Source: Sinorhizobium psoraleae (GTDB taxonomy: Bacteria; Pseudomonadota; Alphaproteobacteria; Rhizobiales; Rhizobiaceae). Taken from it: a DNA stretch of 64,000 nucleotides. Positions 18,133-25,629 of this stretch are shown piece by piece. Each line of letters begins with the position of its first letter. Positions within the stretch are counted from its first letter, which is position 1. Under the pieces are notes generated by a model that was not told where the DNA came from, did not search any database, and saw only the letters and a list, made by a program, of their open reading frames with translations. Made by a program: the position numbers and the translations under genes. Where the stretch lies: positions 7,555-71,554 of the forward strand of contig NZ_JABEKV010000009.1 in NCBI RefSeq assembly GCF_013283645.1. The letters run 5' to 3'.

Positions 18133-19154
18133 TAGGGGGTCAGTTCGGCTCTGAAGGAAAAGGCAAGGTTGCTCTGGAAATTGCTCGCAGAGCGACGGGA
18201 CCGGTGACCGTAATTCGTGTTGGGGGACCAAACTCCGGTCACACTGGTTACGATCGGAGTGGTAGGAAATGGGCTCTTCGACAAATGCCTGCCTCGTGCA
18301 TCGATAAGAACGTCGATGTCGTATTTCCGGCTGGGTCCTATATCGATGTCGCACTACTGCTATCTGAGATTGAAGAACTGCAGTATCCAAAGGAACGCGT
18401 ATTCATAAGTCCTTACGCTCGAATCATTCTACCCGAACATAAAAACTGGGAAAGGGATGCGGGACTTACGGGCTCTATCGGGTCGACGGGCTCAGGTGTC
18501 GGCGGCGCTGTGATGGCGTCCGTGGCTCGCGAAGCCGCAAATTTCTCGCTTCCTTCTCCCGATGCGGCACACTTTGCTCCTCTGCAAGAGTTTGTAGCCG
18601 ACGTGGCTACCTTGCTACGCAATCAGCTAAATATGGACTTTCGTGTCGTAATTGAGGGCACCCAGGGGTTCGGGTTGTCATTGCTCGAAGGTGGGTATTG
18701 GCCGAAAGCAACCTCGCGCTGTACCACTGCTGCTGGTGCTCTTGCTGAAGCAGGGCTAAGTCCTAGGGACGTTGATGACGTTACCATGGTGATACGTTCG
18801 TTTCCGATACGAGTTGCCGGGGATTCAGGTCAACTAACCAACGAGACGACCTGGGAAGAGATCGCTGCAAAGACCGGAAAAAATGACATCAGAGAGTATA
18901 CAACGGTAACTAAAAAGCTTCGCAGGGTCGGCCATTTTGATCCTGCGCTTGTAAGAAAAGCTATCGATGTAAATTCACCAAGCCGAGTTGTATTAAATCA
19001 TTTGGATTATGTCGGTGCATCATCTGACATTGTGCGATCTAAGAGCCAAATAAGGGAATTTATTCTGGGTATTGAAGCCGATATTTCGCGTAAAGCGGAC
19101 TGGTTTGGATTTTCGCCTTTTGACGTAATTGAGCGTCAGGAATGTTTAGCATGA
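18114..19154 (+). CDS. adenylosuccinate-synthetase-like protein with PurZ-type Ser substitution
   Basis: A 346-aa PurA-superfamily protein, shorter than bacterial PurA (~430 aa) and near the size of phage and archaeal forms. Motifs: GGQFGSEGKGKV (residues 8-19), GGPNSGHT (37-44), VIEGTQGFGLSL, and YTTVTKKLRRVGHFD for the C-terminal Asp/GTP site. PurA has G-D-E-G-K-G-K with catalytic Asp13; here position 13 is Ser. To my knowledge Asp-to-Ser here marks PurZ, which joins Asp to dGMP in phage 2-aminoadenine (Z) synthesis. The RBS AAGGGGAAATC precedes ATG 18114. It overlaps both neighbours, so the three genes are co-translated. Alternatives: an unusual PurA, or a nucleotide-depleting enzyme. Confidence 0.8.
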   Translation: MPVSIVVGGQFGSEGKGKVALEIARRATGPVTVIRVGGPNSGHTGYDRSGRKWALRQMPASCIDKNVDVVFPAGSYIDVALLLSEIEELQYPKERVFISPYARIILPEHKNWERDAGLTGSIGSTGSGVGGAVMASVAREAANFSLPSPDAAHFAPLQEFVADVATLLRNQLNMDFRVVIEGTQGFGLSLLEGGYWPKATSRCTTAAGALAEAGLSPRDVDDVTMVIRSFPIRVAGDSGQLTNETTWEEIAAKTGKNDIREYTTVTKKLRRVGHFDPALVRKAIDVNSPSRVVLNHLDYVGASSDIVRSKSQIREFILGIEADISRKADWFGFSPFDVIERQECLA

Positions 19155-20239
19155 CTCAGAATGTAGTCGCTGCCACCGAGTGGTGCTCTCTTACAAGAGA
19201 GAATGCTGCTGAGCTCGCCAGCGCGCACAGAAACAAGGCGGATCCTCTTGCCAAGAAGAAAATACCGCCGTCATTATTATCTGCGGAGCATATCAAGGAG
19301 TATGTTCTTGCAACCGGTCTGATCAGTCCGTTTTACGAGGGTGGAAAGAAAAAGCGTCGGCTTAAGAAGGCATCTTATGAGGGGCGTATCGGAAGTGTTG
19401 CTTACACTTATGAAGAAAGAGTTCTAAAGAAGGTTCCGTTTGAAGACAACAAGCTGAAAGTAAAGGCAAACTCCATCGTTTTTGTGGAGTGCGATCTAGA
19501 CTTTAGATTGCCGGAATACATTGCTTTGCGCTTCAATCTTCAAATTCGACATGTTCACCGAGGCCTTTTGCTCGGCACGGGTCCTATTGTCGATCCTGGA
19601 TTTTGGGGAAAGTTGTGCATTCCATTACACAACTTGACATCTGAGGATTACTATATCCCTCTGGAGGAGGGGCTAATTTGGGTAGAATTTACCAAAACTA
19701 CTTCGACGGTTTCTGGTGATGCAGCCATTGGTGCAGACGCAAGTACATCTGAGTTCTGGGATATTACAGAATTTATACAAAAGGCAGCAAAAGAGAATGG
19801 AAATGGTAAGTTAATAGAAATTCAGAGTTCGATTGACAAAGTAGTAAGCGACTCTCGGAAGGATGCAATTTCTGCCCGAAACGATGCGTCTATTGCTAGA
19901 AAGTACACAACAAAAATTTCATGGGCTGCCGGGTTAGCGATCCTCGCAGGATTTATTGGTTTAGTTACACTAGTCTATACGCAGTATTCATACAACGTAT
20001 CTCAATTGGCGCTGTACAACAACTACATTTCGATTGCTGAGAAAAGGCTTGAGGATTCGCTCGTGATGAACGAATCTTTAAGTAAAAAAGTCGACGACTT
20101 AGGCATTAAATTGGATCAATACGCCGGATTAGAGAAAAAGATTGCTGAAATGTCCAAAGTTATTGACTCTTTAAGCAGCGAGAATGCGTCCATTCGGCAA
20201 GACATTACCAGAATCTCTGCAGAGAAGACACCGCAGTAA
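19151..20239 (+). CDS. membrane-anchored dCTP deaminase/dUTPase-fold protein
   Basis: A 362-aa protein. Residues ~40-182 follow the Dcd/dUTPase pattern: SLLSAEHIKEYVLATGLISPF (Dcd N-terminus), ALRFNLQIRHVHRGLLLGTGPIVDPGFWGKL, and LEEGLIWVEF. The Dcd motif D-P-G-W-x-G-x-x-T-L-E-L carries the catalytic Glu; here residues 148-161 read DPGFWGKLCIPLHN, with Pro in that place, so deamination is doubtful and nucleotide sensing is possible. A transmembrane helix (about 257-277) and a coiled coil (about 295-358) follow. ATG 19151 (AGGA 10 bases upstream, ATGA overlap) is better than ATG 19142. It is clearly more AT-rich than the flanking genes. Confidence 0.75.
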   Translation: MTQNVVAATEWCSLTRENAAELASAHRNKADPLAKKKIPPSLLSAEHIKEYVLATGLISPFYEGGKKKRRLKKASYEGRIGSVAYTYEERVLKKVPFEDNKLKVKANSIVFVECDLDFRLPEYIALRFNLQIRHVHRGLLLGTGPIVDPGFWGKLCIPLHNLTSEDYYIPLEEGLIWVEFTKTTSTVSGDAAIGADASTSEFWDITEFIQKAAKENGNGKLIEIQSSIDKVVSDSRKDAISARNDASIARKYTTKISWAAGLAILAGFIGLVTLVYTQYSYNVSQLALYNNYISIAEKRLEDSLVMNESLSKKVDDLGIKLDQYAGLEKKIAEMSKVIDSLSSENASIRQDITRISAEKTPQ

Positions 20240-20251
20240 ATTTGCGTATGG

Positions 20252-21319
20252 TTATCCCTTAACGAGGCGAAGTCTATTTTGGCCATCGGTGAATGCGGGT
20301 CCGCTCGTTACAGCCGCAATTCCAAACAGCAGATTCGAAATTTCCCTTTCAGGAATAGCAAGTTCCCTCGCAATGTGGGACGTTGATATTCCCTCAGACC
20401 AAAGTGCCGTAAGGATTTTTCTCCAGACTTGAGATGTTTCCCGTTCCATTGCGTCGGGTTCGTTTTCCCTGCCGAGTTTGTTTAGTTGAATGTAGTTGCC
20501 ACGATAATGCCATTCGGAAATCAGTTCGTTTTTACGAAGTGCATAATTTAGCGCCGCCGCCGAAACTCCCCATCGCTTTTTCCATTGGATGATTTGCCGC
20601 AGAGATTGGGCTCGCGGGAGCTTCGCTATCAGATCATTTGGTGGAATTAGAAGGGCTGAGGCGAATGCGTTTGCCTCATCTTCAGCGGTCTTATGGTTCG
20701 ACCCCATATGCCGATGCATAACTAGGTGACCAAGCTCGTGAGCCGCATCAAACCGACTGTGCTCAGCGGTCTTGAGCGTGTTTAGAAAGACGTATGGCTT
20801 TTCATTTCTCCAGAATGAATAGGCGTCGAGGTGGCGTGTTTCCTCGACAAGGGAGAATACTCTTACGCCGTGCGCTTCCAGCAAGTTCACCATGTTGGCG
20901 ATTGGCTTCTCGCCGATTCCCCATGCCGCGCGCACGGCCGCAGCTGCAGCTACTGGCGTTCGATTATTCAGCTGAGGAATGGAGTGTTCGGGAAGTTCAA
21001 AGCGTTGCCGAATCCAGTCATCAATCTCGAAAGCAAGTGCGCCTGCCGCCAAGGCTGCGTCACGAGGTCCGGCGGTCAATGAACGAAGTGAACGGAAGCT
21101 GACACCGTCAGGCGATGGGTAGTCGACGGAGGATTTTTCAAAGAACAGTCTACTGTAACCTGAGATCGCACACAGGCGGTCCATTAGCTGCTCGCTAATT
21201 TCACCACCTTGCTCCATCCTCTGTACTGTTTTGCGATCGACGCCCAGACGCTCGGCAAACGCCATTTTGGTCAGACCGAGCCTCAGTCTGACCAAATCAA
21301 TTCTCTCTGGATTAGGCAT
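20252..21319 (-). CDS. HTH plus ImmA/IrrE metallopeptidase
   Basis: A 355-aa protein: N-terminal Xre HTH (LRLGLTKMAFAERLGVDRKTVQRMEQGG), central ImmA/IrrE zinc-protease domain with the HExxH site in RFDAAHELGHLVMHRHMG and the downstream Glu in TAEDEANAFASALLIP, and a C-terminal helical region (~250-355). Such proteins cleave repressors, or act as antitoxins beside a partner gene. The partner is probably the gene 2 bases upstream. It converges on the dCTP-deaminase-like gene. Confidence 0.85.
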   Translation of the reverse strand: MPNPERIDLVRLRLGLTKMAFAERLGVDRKTVQRMEQGGEISEQLMDRLCAISGYSRLFFEKSSVDYPSPDGVSFRSLRSLTAGPRDAALAAGALAFEIDDWIRQRFELPEHSIPQLNNRTPVAAAAAVRAAWGIGEKPIANMVNLLEAHGVRVFSLVEETRHLDAYSFWRNEKPYVFLNTLKTAEHSRFDAAHELGHLVMHRHMGSNHKTAEDEANAFASALLIPPNDLIAKLPRAQSLRQIIQWKKRWGVSAAALNYALRKNELISEWHYRGNYIQLNKLGRENEPDAMERETSQVWRKILTALWSEGISTSHIARELAIPEREISNLLFGIAAVTSGPAFTDGQNRLRLVKG

Positions 21320-21321
21320 GG

Positions 21322-21999
21322 CTATTTTCGTTTTACGGTAATGTCGATGATCTCGAATGCGTCGTCATCTGAAAGCTCAGTAATTTTCTCTTCCGAGCCG
21401 TCGAGGAGGATGATGCGTTTTCCAAACTGGGTGAAATAGCTACCGTCGAAGTCAACGGGAAGAGACAATTCAGCACCAGTCGGCGAATTGTCGTCGATGC
21501 GCATTCCCAGCAGCCAGGTTTCGTAACCGTCTGCATCGACGGGTGCCTCGATCGGCACAAGGCCGGGAAGCCAAGCGGTGCGATTGCATAGAGACTTACG
21601 CCTGCTGACCTCACCTTTGGGAGACTTGTTGGCCGGCGTTTGCAACCGATTCCCTGCCCCATCATCGAAGTTGCAGGGCACAATTCTAACCTTGGTCTTC
21701 GGGTTCGTTACGGCACACTGGTTATTGGTGTCGTCCTTTTCCCAGCCCCGTGGCAACAGGGTTTCGCGAAGTTTGCGTCCCGCGCGAGCGTAGACCGCCA
21801 TATTTGCGAATCCAACGGGGTCATTATCCGTGCAAAGCGCTCGTTCGCTCTCAGCGTATCGAACAGCTCGGATAAGATCGTCGCGAGTCAGCCCCATTTG
21901 TGCAAGGTGATTATCCACATCCTGCTGATCTGCTACGATTGCCGCTTCCATATCTATGTCCCATATTTCGTCATCAAATGATGTAGCAAAATGGGACAT
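21322..21999 (-). CDS. hypothetical partner of the ImmA/IrrE protein
   Basis: A 225-aa acidic protein with no family I recognise. The N-terminal ~90 residues are helical (MEAAIVADQQDVDNHLAQMGLTRDDLIRAVRYAESERA); the rest is beta-rich. It starts at ATG 21999 (MSHFATSF) or ATG 22008. It is followed 2 bases later by the HTH-ImmA/IrrE gene, the arrangement of COG2856-type two-gene stress or toxin-antitoxin modules. Confidence 0.6.
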   Translation of the reverse strand: MSHFATSFDDEIWDIDMEAAIVADQQDVDNHLAQMGLTRDDLIRAVRYAESERALCTDNDPVGFANMAVYARAGRKLRETLLPRGWEKDDTNNQCAVTNPKTKVRIVPCNFDDGAGNRLQTPANKSPKGEVSRRKSLCNRTAWLPGLVPIEAPVDADGYETWLLGMRIDDNSPTGAELSLPVDFDGSYFTQFGKRIILLDGSEEKITELSDDDAFEIIDITVKRK

Positions 22000-22035
22000 G
22001 GCAGTCAATGCGGTTCTGCGATCATTTCTGCTGCT

Positions 22036-23292
22036 CTATGTCAGGCCAACGAGTTTTGCTCGGTCGTTCACTAGTTCGGCGATTTCGGAGATTGCAGTCG
22101 GATTGGTAGATGAGTGAGCGAGCTCATGCGAAACGGATTTAGCCAATTCCGTCGTATTATCGCAAAGCTCAGAGATCCGACGACGAAGCAGTGGGAAGCC
22201 AATTCCTGCTTCCTTTGCGAAAGCCTGCCACCCATCGGTGTCCATCTCGGCGAGAGTGGCGCGCTTTCCGATCCTCATGGCCATTTTCGGTGAAAGGTCT
22301 GGGTAGGCAACCGTAGAAAGCAGGTCGTAAAGCGGCGCCATCCTCGAGCCGTGGCTGTCATAGAGGATCGAAAAATTCTTGCCATGAGCGTCGGCATTTC
22401 CGACAATTAGATTAAAAATAGCGGCGTCCAGCAGCTTCAGCACATCCGTAGCCGGGCGTGCTGATACGCGCCGCAATAGCTCGAAACAGTCCCTGAACGT
22501 GGGGCCGCCCTCGCCAGCATACTTCGTTTCCGGCGGCACCCCGAGCGCTTGGCAAAAGTCTTCCTGGTGAATGCGGCGCACGACGCCGCTGTCATCGCGG
22601 GCACGGTCATATCTTTCCACCAGAAGGAACGAGCGCCCCTCCGCTGATCTCGGCTCTACGGGCGCAACGTCGAGGCCGATTGCGGCAGCCAGCTTCATTA
22701 CAAAGGCTTCGTTTTCGGTTGTCCCCTTGAAGCGCGCGATGGGAGGTTTCAAAATGTGCGTTGTCGCCTGGCCGGGAAGCGGAAGCGCGATCTGGCCATC
22801 AATCAGAACAACCGGCACTTTGGATTGCGCGCCGGCCAGCGATAATCTCAAGCCTTCCTCGCCAGCCAGTAGCGGCCGCATCGGAAGTGCGTCCAGCACG
22901 CGAACGATTCCTACGTCATCCAAAGGCGTCGGCTGCTGGTCTGCAATCGGTCCCGCCTTCACGGGCTCTTGGTCTTCCGGCAGCAACTGAAGAGCGCCGG
23001 CGACATCGCCGCCCAAGCGATCGAGAAGGGCGAAGTCGTTGGCGGGTGAAACGCCCAACGCCTGCGCGGCAACCAGGCGTTGGCTTTCCTCGGGCAGTAG
23101 GCCACCAAAAAACGGCCTACATTCTCGGCGGGAGAAACGCTCCAGTCGCTTAGGAAGAGAAGCCGAAAGCGGAAGAGCGGTTTCGTCATCAAGCCAAGCC
23201 TGAGCATAGGCGAATCCTATGTCGCCGTGTCTGTCTTGCGTGAACTGTCCGACAATGCGACCGTCCCACCAGACGTTAAGAACCTTCGTCAT
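22036..23292 (-). CDS. hipA: HipA-family serine/threonine kinase toxin
   Basis: A 418-aa HipA toxin. Couple_hipA N-terminal subdomain (residues ~5-105), then HipA kinase core: LRLSLAGAQSKVPVV (Gly-rich/P-loop), KGTTENEAFVMKLA, the catalytic loop NLIVGNADAHGKNFSIL, and DFG-like APLYDLLSTVAYP. HipA kinases phosphorylate tRNA synthetases and arrest growth. It overlaps hipB by 4 bases. Confidence 0.93.
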   Translation of the reverse strand: MTKVLNVWWDGRIVGQFTQDRHGDIGFAYAQAWLDDETALPLSASLPKRLERFSRRECRPFFGGLLPEESQRLVAAQALGVSPANDFALLDRLGGDVAGALQLLPEDQEPVKAGPIADQQPTPLDDVGIVRVLDALPMRPLLAGEEGLRLSLAGAQSKVPVVLIDGQIALPLPGQATTHILKPPIARFKGTTENEAFVMKLAAAIGLDVAPVEPRSAEGRSFLLVERYDRARDDSGVVRRIHQEDFCQALGVPPETKYAGEGGPTFRDCFELLRRVSARPATDVLKLLDAAIFNLIVGNADAHGKNFSILYDSHGSRMAPLYDLLSTVAYPDLSPKMAMRIGKRATLAEMDTDGWQAFAKEAGIGFPLLRRRISELCDNTTELAKSVSHELAHSSTNPTAISEIAELVNDRAKLVGLT

Positions 23293-23519
23293 CGTCTACG
23301 CTCGCCAGGGGCTAAAATATCCACAGAGCAACCGAGCGTTTGGAGAACCTGGAGCACTTTTCCAATCTGAGCCGTGGGCTTGCCTGCTTCGAGATCGACA
23401 ATGAACCGCAGGCCAACGCCAGCAACTCCGGCAAGCTCATCCTGCCGCAAGTTTTGCTCCTTGCGTGCACTCCGAACTAGAGCGCCGATATCGGCTGGGC
23501 TTCTGACTTCTTTTGCCAT
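23289..23519 (-). CDS. hipB: HipB-type antitoxin, Xre HTH
   Basis: A 76-aa Xre protein (GALVRSARKEQNLRQDELAGVAGVGLRFIVDLEAGKPTAQIGKVLQVLQTLGCSVDIL), which neutralises HipA and represses the operon. ATG 23519 is the start. Three palindromes directly upstream are its likely operators. Confidence 0.93.
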   Translation of the reverse strand: MAKEVRSPADIGALVRSARKEQNLRQDELAGVAGVGLRFIVDLEAGKPTAQIGKVLQVLQTLGCSVDILAPGERRR

Positions 23520-23525
23520 CTTCAA

Positions 23526-23541
23526 TTTCCCGATCGGGAAA
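23526..23541. promoter_or_regulatory. hipBA operator O1
   Basis: Perfect 16-bp palindrome TTTCCCGATCGGGAAA, 6 bases upstream of the hipB ATG. Identical to O3. Confidence 0.85.
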
Positions 23542-23574
23542 GTAGCAGTATATCATCCATATTGTCGAGGAAAA

Positions 23575-23590
23575 TTTCCCGGTCGGGAAA
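23575..23590. promoter_or_regulatory. hipBA operator O2
   Basis: TTTCCCGGTCGGGAAA, the same palindrome with one central change, 49 bases from O1. Confidence 0.82.
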
Positions 23591-23624
23591 TCCGGTGACC
23601 TCGGACAACGTTTGCGGAGAGAAA

Positions 23625-23640
23625 TTTCCCGATCGGGAAA
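23625..23640. promoter_or_regulatory. hipBA operator O3
   Basis: TTTCCCGATCGGGAAA, 50 bases from O2. The regular spacing of about 5 helical turns fits cooperative binding of HipB dimers on one DNA face. Confidence 0.85.
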
Positions 23641-23750
23641 TATTAGCCATAAAGAGCGACGGCATGGACTACGGCAGATTGGTAATGAAGTCTCCGCTGA
23701 TTGGGAAGTGAATGCGTCTTGTAGTCGTTCGAGAACCTCTCACATAACAA

Positions 23751-25601
23751 CTACACCATAGGATTTCTATCCAGCTTCCCCCGATATGCCGGATGCCGAT
23801 GAGAGACGATTGCATCTACAAGGGCCGGCGGCTTCGAGCCCGTCAGCAACAGCATCTTCCCCGCCTTCATCTCCAAAATCTGATCGGCGGTCATGAGCTT
23901 CTGGCGCTGCTCGGCAATGGAGGTCTTGCGGCTCTCGCCGAATTTCGCGGACGATTGTTTCGTGCGGGTGAGCACCGTCTGATCGCCAAGCGCATTTGCG
24001 GCCCAATTGGCGGTTTCGAATTCGGCGCGGCCGAGACCGAAAATGCGGCTGGTGACGCAGGAGCCGAGAATGCTGGCGGTGTCGCCCTTGCCATAGACGC
24101 TTTCGATCTGACCCTTGTCCTGGGTGATGAACAGCGCCTCGATGCCGCAGCCGGCGGCGACGTTGGCGATGTTGATCAGCTTCTCCATGCGCCCGAGACG
24201 GACAAACTCGTCCAGCACAAGAAGCACGTTCTTTTTCGGCTTTCGAGCACCTTCAAGGCGGACAGCCATGCCGAGAATGATGTTCGTCAGCAACCGGAGA
24301 AAGACGGCCTGGGCGTCAACCTGGTCGAGCGGCACGACCATGAAGAGGTCGGCGCGGCCCTCGAACAGGTTTTCGAATGAGCATGTGGAGGTGCCGAGAA
24401 AGGTGCGCAATTCATCCGAACGAGCCCAATCGAATGCCTTCTTGATGGTCGTCTTGATTGCGCCGCGCTCGTTCTCGCCGGCTGCAAGGAAGGTGGCGGC
24501 GGCGGCGGCCGGGCGGGTGCCGAATGTCTCCGGCGCCCCAGCCCATTCCGTCAGCGTCTTTTCAAAGTTGGCGGAAAACAACAGGTCCATGATGGTGATC
24601 AGATTGCGATCAGCTTCTGCGCGCCTGGTCATGACGACCTCGATCACGGCGGCAATCATGGATTTCGCCATTTCAGCGAAGTGTGTACCGTTTCCGCCTT
24701 CCGGTCGAACAAGCCCCTCGGCAATGACCTCGATATCACGGACAAGGTGCGCTTGCCTGATATAGTCGAGCGGGTTGAAACGATCCTTCGACGGCTCGAT
24801 GACACCGAAGGGGTTGAGAACCACGACTTGACGGCCGAGCGACTGCCGATAGCGGCGCGTCACGGCGAAGTTCTCGCCCTTGATGTCCAGGACCGCGACC
24901 GGCCCGTCATGGTCGATTATGGCGGGAATGACAACGGAAACCCCTTTCCCGGCGCGGGTGCCGGCGATGGCGACATGGTGACCGGCGCGCCATCCGGTCT
25001 TCGGGTTGGGGCGGTAGCGCAGCATCGCGCTGCCGGAGAGACCGAGCGGCAAGCCGGTATCGTTGTGCCGGAGTTGGCGCAGCTCACTCCGGTTCATCCA
25101 TCGGGCGCGCCATGGGCCTTGTTTTGAAATGCGGTTTGACGAAGCTGGGGCGACAATCGAGATCACGCGCAAGATGAAGAACAAGGGCACAGGCAGGCCG
25201 ATGGCAAGGCTGGTTTGCACACCAAGCTTTTGCGCCTCTGTGAAGCGATCCCATGTCGATAGCGTGCCCCGGATGCTCTCGATTCCGGAATAGCCGGCGT
25301 TGCGCCAGGCCTTGAAGCTGTCGAGCAGGACGCCTGCCGCAATAGTGGGGTCGGCAAGGGCGAGAGCAGACGCGGCAAGGAGGGCAGCCCCCACAGCTAA
25401 GCCCGACGCGCTGCGGATGCGGCCCTGGGTGTCTCCCACCAAGGTCAGCAGCGCAAACCCGAGAAACATAACCAGGATGGCGGCGCGCGCGTTCTGGTAA
25501 ATGGGTGGCCAGAACAAGGGTGCGGTTTCCATCAGCAAGAAACCTGCAGCAACCACGGCAATGGAAAGGGCATAGCGATAGGGCTGAATGATGAAATTCA
25601 T
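23751..25601 (-). CDS. TraG/VirD4-type coupling protein of the mobilizable element
   Basis: A 616-aa type IV coupling protein: four or so N-terminal membrane segments (residues ~8-155), then an AAA-like ATPase with Walker A GTRAGKGVSVVIP and Walker B NVLLVLDEFVRLG. It would hand the element's relaxosome to a mating channel. It is last in the leftward mob operon and is clearly distinct from the VirD4 at 33.3-35.4 kb. A mobilizable element with its own coupling protein but no T4SS must borrow only the channel. Confidence 0.9.
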   Translation of the reverse strand: MNFIIQPYRYALSIAVVAAGFLLMETAPLFWPPIYQNARAAILVMFLGFALLTLVGDTQGRIRSASGLAVGAALLAASALALADPTIAAGVLLDSFKAWRNAGYSGIESIRGTLSTWDRFTEAQKLGVQTSLAIGLPVPLFFILRVISIVAPASSNRISKQGPWRARWMNRSELRQLRHNDTGLPLGLSGSAMLRYRPNPKTGWRAGHHVAIAGTRAGKGVSVVIPAIIDHDGPVAVLDIKGENFAVTRRYRQSLGRQVVVLNPFGVIEPSKDRFNPLDYIRQAHLVRDIEVIAEGLVRPEGGNGTHFAEMAKSMIAAVIEVVMTRRAEADRNLITIMDLLFSANFEKTLTEWAGAPETFGTRPAAAAATFLAAGENERGAIKTTIKKAFDWARSDELRTFLGTSTCSFENLFEGRADLFMVVPLDQVDAQAVFLRLLTNIILGMAVRLEGARKPKKNVLLVLDEFVRLGRMEKLINIANVAAGCGIEALFITQDKGQIESVYGKGDTASILGSCVTSRIFGLGRAEFETANWAANALGDQTVLTRTKQSSAKFGESRKTSIAEQRQKLMTADQILEMKAGKMLLLTGSKPPALVDAIVSHRHPAYRGKLDRNPMV

Positions 25602-25629
25602 GGATCGAAACTCCAGACGGAAATGAAAA

